Source: an uncultured Oscillospiraceae bacterium
GTDB lineage: Bacteria; Bacillota; Clostridia; Oscillospirales; Oscillospiraceae
Direction of reading: 5' to 3'
Length of the DNA: 8,769 nt
NCBI GenBank assembly: GCA_910587205.1
Contig: CAJULZ010000109.1
Location: 1-8,769 of the forward strand
The position numbers were made by a program, and so were the translations under genes. The notes beneath the pieces were generated by a model. The model was not told where the DNA came from. It saw nothing but the letters and a program-made list of their open reading frames with translations, and did not search any database. Shown here piece after piece: positions 6,157-8,769 of this stretch. Every line of letters starts with the position of its first letter. The stretch's first letter is position 1.

Positions 6157-6185
6157 TTGAATCCGCGGGGATAGTGGGGTATAAT
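6157..6185 (+). promoter_or_regulatory. Promoter of the sdaAB-sdaAA operon
   Basis: The -35 TTGAAT (6157-6162) and a consensus -10 TATAAT (6180-6185) are spaced by exactly 17 bases. This is the best sigma-A promoter in the window. It lies directly after the CNNM terminator. Transcription would start near 6192, giving a leader of about 180 bases before the TTG start of sdaAB. Confidence 0.8.
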
Positions 6186-6200
6186 GGGAATACATTTCCC
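6186..6200. promoter_or_regulatory. Inverted repeat at the predicted sdaAB transcription start
   Basis: GGGAA (6186-6190), five spacer bases, then TTCCC (6196-6200) directly follow the -10 and straddle the predicted +1. The position is that of a repressor operator, and half of it would be missing from the RNA, which argues against a leader hairpin. A 5-bp inverted repeat can arise by chance, and no regulator can be assigned. Confidence 0.35.
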
Positions 6201-6350
6201 CAGTGGCGCCGCCGCCGGGGGCCCCTTTGGACTGGACATTCTCGGGCGGAATAAATCCGCCCTGCGGCAAGATTTTCGCTGACGAGAAAACCTTGGACGC
6301 CGCTCTTACGGCGGCGCTCCACGCTGAGGACGGGCCGGAACGCCGTCCCT
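6200..6350 (+). promoter_or_regulatory. Structured 5' leader of the serine dehydratase operon
   Basis: This non-coding leader can form a series of stems. CCAGT (6200-6204) pairs with ACTGG (6231-6235), enclosing a GC-rich arm. GGGCGGA (6244-6250) pairs with TCCGCCC (6256-6262). TTTTC (6273-6277) pairs with GAAAA (6286-6290). GCCGCT (6299-6304) pairs with GGCGGC (6310-6315). GGACGG (6328-6333) pairs with CCGTCC (6343-6348). GCGGCAAG (6264-6271) can also pair with CTT (6292-6294) and GCCGC (6299-6303), which excludes the 6299-6315 stem. Competing stems are typical of riboswitches or attenuators, but I recognise no known class and see no T-tract terminator. Folding was done by eye. A dispersed intergenic repeat is an alternative. 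Confidence 0.45.
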
Positions 6351-6373
6351 GATAATGAAAGGTGGTGCTCCAT

Positions 6374-7039
6374 TTGAACATTTTTGACATCATGGGCCCA
6401 ATTATGATCGGCCCGTCCTCGTCTCACACCGCTGGGGCCGTTCGGATGGGCTTTGTGGGGCGCAAGTTGCTGGGCTTCCAGCCGGCACGGGCCAACATCG
6501 CCCTCCACGGCTCCTTTGCAGCCACCGGCGCGGGCCACGGCACCGACAAGGCCATCGTCGCCGGGCTGCTGGCCATGAAGCCTGATGACCCGGATATCCC
6601 CCGCAGCTTCCAGCTGGCAAAAGAGGCCCGGCTGGAGGTGCACATCCAGACCGTAGACCTGCGGGACGCCCACCCCAATACCGCCGTCATGACCCTCATC
6701 GGCGAGCGGGGCCGCACCGTGGTGGTCAACGCTTCCTCCCTGGGGGGCGGGCGCATCCGGGTCAACTCTATTGACGGCATGAACGCCACCTTCTCCGGTG
6801 ATATGCCCACCCTTATTATCCGGAACGAGGACAAACCCGGCATCGTATCGGAAGTGACCGCCTGCCTGGCCCGCCGCTCGGTGAACATCGCGGCGATGCA
6901 GCTGTACCGGGACCGGCGGGAAGGGCTGTCCGTCATGGTGTTGGAATGCGACCAGCCCCTTGCCCCTGAGATCATCGACAGCATCCAGCTCCTGGGCGGG
7001 GTGGTGCGCTGCATCTATCTGAACCTGGAGGAGGGTTAA
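6374..7039 (+). CDS. sdaAB: L-serine ammonia-lyase, iron-sulfur dependent, beta subunit
   Basis: This is the beta subunit of the two-subunit, [4Fe-4S]-dependent, PLP-independent L-serine dehydratase, which converts L-serine to pyruvate and ammonia. The TTG at 6374 is chosen because AAAGGTGG (6358-6365) lies eight bases upstream and the resulting start, (M)NIFDIMGPIMIGPSSSHTAG, is the classic family N-terminus. GTG codons at 6362 and 6365 lie within the ribosome binding site. The 221 residues carry the SSSHT motif (15-19), HGSFAATGAGHGTD (45-58), HPNT (100-103) and a C-terminal ACT domain (about 144-221). The ACT domain contributes to subunit contact or serine sensing in relatives. The alpha subunit gene follows three bases after the stop. 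Fermenting anaerobes use this enzyme for serine catabolism. Expression is probably controlled through the structured leader. Confidence 0.94.
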   Translation: MNIFDIMGPIMIGPSSSHTAGAVRMGFVGRKLLGFQPARANIALHGSFAATGAGHGTDKAIVAGLLAMKPDDPDIPRSFQLAKEARLEVHIQTVDLRDAHPNTAVMTLIGERGRTVVVNASSLGGGRIRVNSIDGMNATFSGDMPTLIIRNEDKPGIVSEVTACLARRSVNIAAMQLYRDRREGLSVMVLECDQPLAPEIIDSIQLLGGVVRCIYLNLEEG

Positions 7040-7042
7040 AAT

Positions 7043-7888
7043 ATGTTTGGCTCTGTGAAATCGATGCTGGCCGCCTCTGGGGAAACTCCCCTGTGGCGCG
7101 CCGTACTGGAGAACGACTGCCGCGACCGGGATGCCGCGCCGGAGGCCAGCCTTGTTAAAATGGGCCGGATGTGGCAGGCCATGAAGCAGTCCGTCCTGGA
7201 TTATGACCCCACCCGCCGCTCCGCCAGCGGCCTGTCCGGGGGGCAGGGCGCCCGGATGGCCGCGCTTGCCGACCCCATCTGCGGCCCCTTTATCCAGGAG
7301 GCGGTCTCCGTGGCCCTCAAGCTGGGGGAGCACAACGCCTGCATGGGCCGCATTGTGGCCGCCCCCACCGCCGGGGCCTGCGGCGTGCTGCCTGCGGTGC
7401 TTATCCCCCTTCAGCGCAGGGATGGGCTCAGCGATGATAAAATGGTGGAATGCCTGTACGTTGCCGCCGGCTTCGGCCAGGTTATCGCCTCCCGGGCGTC
7501 CATCTCCGGCGCGGAGGGAGGGTGCCAGGCGGAGGTGGGCTCCGCCTCCGGCATGGCCGCCGCCGCTCTGGTTCACGCCCGGGGCGGCACAGGGGAACAG
7601 ATGGCCGCCGCCTGCGCCATGGCTCTGCAAAACGTCCTGGGCCTGGTGTGCGACCCGGTGGCAGGGCTGGTGGAGGCACCCTGCGTCAAGCGCAACGTCA
7701 TGGGCGCGGTGAACGCCATGTCCTGCGCCGATATGGCGCTGGCTGGGGTGACGGGCGTCATCCCCTGCGACGAGGTCATCGACGCCATGGGCGCGGTGGG
7801 CCGCCTGATGTCCCCCTCTTTGCGGGAGACCGGACAGGGGGGCCTTGCCGCCACGCCCACCGGGCGGAAAATTGCCGAGCGCAGATAG
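7043..7888 (+). CDS. sdaAA: L-serine ammonia-lyase, iron-sulfur dependent, alpha subunit
   Basis: This catalytic subunit carries the [4Fe-4S] cluster whose open iron site activates serine for dehydration and deamination. Its 281 residues match the family. Three cluster cysteines are visible at C161 (GGCQAEVG), C203 (VCDPVAG) and C214 (EAPCVKRN). The spacings of 42 and 11 residues equal those known for the single-chain Legionella enzyme. Other family signatures are RIVAAPTAGACGVLPAVL (103-120) and the C-terminal GGLAATPTGRKI (266-277). The ATG is preceded by GGAGGAGGG inside the end of sdaAB, so the two subunits are translationally linked and made together. The enzyme should be oxygen sensitive, in keeping with an anaerobe. 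Nothing looks truncated. Confidence 0.95.
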   Translation: MFGSVKSMLAASGETPLWRAVLENDCRDRDAAPEASLVKMGRMWQAMKQSVLDYDPTRRSASGLSGGQGARMAALADPICGPFIQEAVSVALKLGEHNACMGRIVAAPTAGACGVLPAVLIPLQRRDGLSDDKMVECLYVAAGFGQVIASRASISGAEGGCQAEVGSASGMAAAALVHARGGTGEQMAAACAMALQNVLGLVCDPVAGLVEAPCVKRNVMGAVNAMSCADMALAGVTGVIPCDEVIDAMGAVGRLMSPSLRETGQGGLAATPTGRKIAERR

Positions 7889-7892
7889 GATC

Positions 7893-8729
7893 ATGAAAAT
7901 ACTGGTTTTGGGCGCCAGCGGACTGGCCGGCGCGGCCATTATGGGCGCGCTCCAGGCGGCTGGGCATGATCTGTCTGGAACCAGCCGGGCAGGTCTTGAC
8001 CGGGGCAAAAATCCCGGCCTGCTCCAATTCAGCCTGGAGGAACCGCGGTCCGTCACGCCGCTTTTGGAGGAGATCCGTCCGGACGCGGTGGTGTCCTGCC
8101 TGCGGGGGGATTTTGACCGCCAGCTGGAGGCCCATGGGCTCGCTGCCGAATTCCTGTGCCAGAACGGCGGGACATTGGTCTACCTGTCCACGGCCAACGT
8201 GTTTGACGGCGACCTGTCCCGGCCCCACTATGAAGGGGACGCGCTTTGCTCGGACAGTGCGTATGGGCAGTTCAAGATCGCCTGTGAACAGCTTCTTCAG
8301 GAGCGGCTGGGCAAAAACTGCGTGATCCTGCGTCCCCCGGAGATCTGGGGCAGGGATTGCCCCAGGCTCCGCGCCCTGGTGCGCAGCGTTCAGGAGGGCC
8401 GCCCCATTCAAACCTACGAAAATCTGTTCGTCAACTATACCACGGACATGCAAATCGCCCAATGGGTTGCCTTTATCCTGGATCATGGCCTGCGGGGCGT
8501 GTTCCACGTGGGGACACGGGATACCTCCGACTACACCGGTTTTTTGGACCGGCTGTCCACCCTGCTGGGTTTGCCCCGTCCCGCTTATATGGTGGAGCGG
8601 AACCGGGTCCCGGCTTATCAGGCCGTCCTGCCGGGGCGCGGCGAACTCCCGGAGCATCTGCACCTGTCCGTTGAAGGCGTGCTCCGCAGCCTGTCACAAT
8701 TGGAAAAAAGCGGGCGGAAATGTCAATAG
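7893..8729 (+). CDS. RmlD-like NAD(P)-dependent oxidoreductase (extended/atypical SDR)
   Basis: This 278-residue Rossmann-fold protein resembles dTDP-4-dehydrorhamnose reductase (RmlD) and related sugar-nucleotide or NAD(P)-binding SDRs. MKILVLGASGLAGAAIM (1-17) contains the GxxGxxG dinucleotide site, LSTANVFDG (98-106) holds the likely catalytic S/T, and YGQFK (124-128) is the YxxxK pair. RPPEIWG (147-153) resembles the RPSxVYG-type segment of the family, and a smaller C-terminal substrate region (about 175-270) follows. The active-site residues are present, so it is probably an enzyme, but no rhamnose genes are nearby and the substrate is unknown. It begins four bases after sdaAA with only a close, weak AGGA, suggesting coupling to sdaAA translation. 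An earlier TTG at 7845 was rejected because the Rossmann fold begins at 7893. Confidence 0.85.
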   Translation: MKILVLGASGLAGAAIMGALQAAGHDLSGTSRAGLDRGKNPGLLQFSLEEPRSVTPLLEEIRPDAVVSCLRGDFDRQLEAHGLAAEFLCQNGGTLVYLSTANVFDGDLSRPHYEGDALCSDSAYGQFKIACEQLLQERLGKNCVILRPPEIWGRDCPRLRALVRSVQEGRPIQTYENLFVNYTTDMQIAQWVAFILDHGLRGVFHVGTRDTSDYTGFLDRLSTLLGLPRPAYMVERNRVPAYQAVLPGRGELPEHLHLSVEGVLRSLSQLEKSGRKCQ

Positions 8730-8769
8730 TAAATGCGAAAAAAATATAAAAATTTTTTCAAAGCGTCAA
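8730..8769. other. AT-rich intergenic edge
   Basis: The last 40 bases are far more AT-rich than the rest of the window. GAAAAAA (8737-8743) can pair with TTTTTTC (8753-8759), but an all-A/T stem is a poor terminator. On the minus strand TTGACG (8769-8764) and TATTTT (8746-8741) stand 17 bases apart, like a promoter directed into the end of the SDR gene. In so AT-rich a stretch this may be chance. The segment may also belong to the control region of the next gene. Confidence 0.3.

Noticed and set aside
6192..6350. Match to a known riboswitch (glycine, c-di-GMP, THF, SAM) in the sdaAB leader
   Set aside because: I compared remembered conserved cores by eye and none fitted, so no class is named. 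A covariance-model search would decide.
4795..6393. Minus-strand open frame (532 codons) opposite the CNNM gene
   Set aside because: It is antisense to a complete CNNM/CBS/CorC gene. Its composition is typical of a shadow frame, and it crosses the strong terminator.
6038..8056. Long minus-strand open frame (672 codons) opposite sdaAB, sdaAA and the SDR
   Set aside because: It covers three well-recognised genes on the other strand, shows no domain, is rich in Gly, His and Pro as expected from antisense GC-rich codons, and has no good ribosome binding site.
8741..8769. Minus-strand promoter (TTGACG-N17-TATTTT) into the SDR gene
   Set aside because: It lies in a very AT-rich edge segment where such matches are frequent. 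There is no gene on that strand to serve and the context is cut off.
1..8769. CRISPR array, tRNA, rRNA, transposase, toxin-antitoxin or phage-defence genes
   Set aside because: No regularly spaced repeats, RNA gene signatures or corresponding protein motifs were found. All substantial coding regions belong to recognised housekeeping families.

Overview
The window is a GC-rich chromosomal segment of housekeeping type. GC-rich third codon positions, strong AGGAGG-type ribosome binding sites, frequent GTG/TTG starts, TTGA(A)-N17 promoters with extended -10 TGn motifs, an Rrf2-type regulator and a two-subunit iron-sulfur L-serine dehydratase together suggest a GC-rich anaerobic Firmicute of the Oscillospiraceae type (Flavonifractor/Oscillibacter-like). 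This is an inference from gene content, not a taxonomic match.

Left part, minus strand (150-2786): in order of transcription, an Rrf2/IscR-like regulator, a DEAD-box RNA helicase and a YmdB-like metallophosphoesterase. The helicase appears to have its own extended -10 promoter and a short leader hairpin. YmdB has a terminator-like hairpin just upstream of its ribosome binding site. A + strand terminator at the left edge belongs to a gene outside the window.

Middle, plus strand (2939-4654): a promoter divergent from the Rrf2 gene drives mutY and a type II thymidine kinase gene, one base apart, ending in an intrinsic terminator. One gene repairs oxidised-guanine mispairs and the other salvages thymidine, so both serve DNA integrity and precursor supply. 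The divergent region carries a perfect 12-bp palindrome over the predicted Rrf2 -10 element, a candidate autoregulatory operator.

Right part, plus strand (4662-8729): a monocistronic CNNM/CBS/CorC-domain membrane protein gene with its own promoter and a very strong terminator. It is followed by an operon of sdaAB, sdaAA and a short-chain-dehydrogenase-like (RmlD-type) gene. The serine dehydratase operon has a near-consensus promoter, an inverted repeat at the predicted transcription start, and a GC-rich leader of about 180 nt with several hairpins, two of which compete for the same bases. That leader is the least explained structure here. No mobile element, CRISPR array, tRNA or rRNA was seen, and I found no convincing new multi-gene system. 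The unusual signals are regulatory (leaders, palindromes) or small deviations in family motifs. No gene-free stretch exceeds 300 bases; the longest, 6112-6373, is described below.
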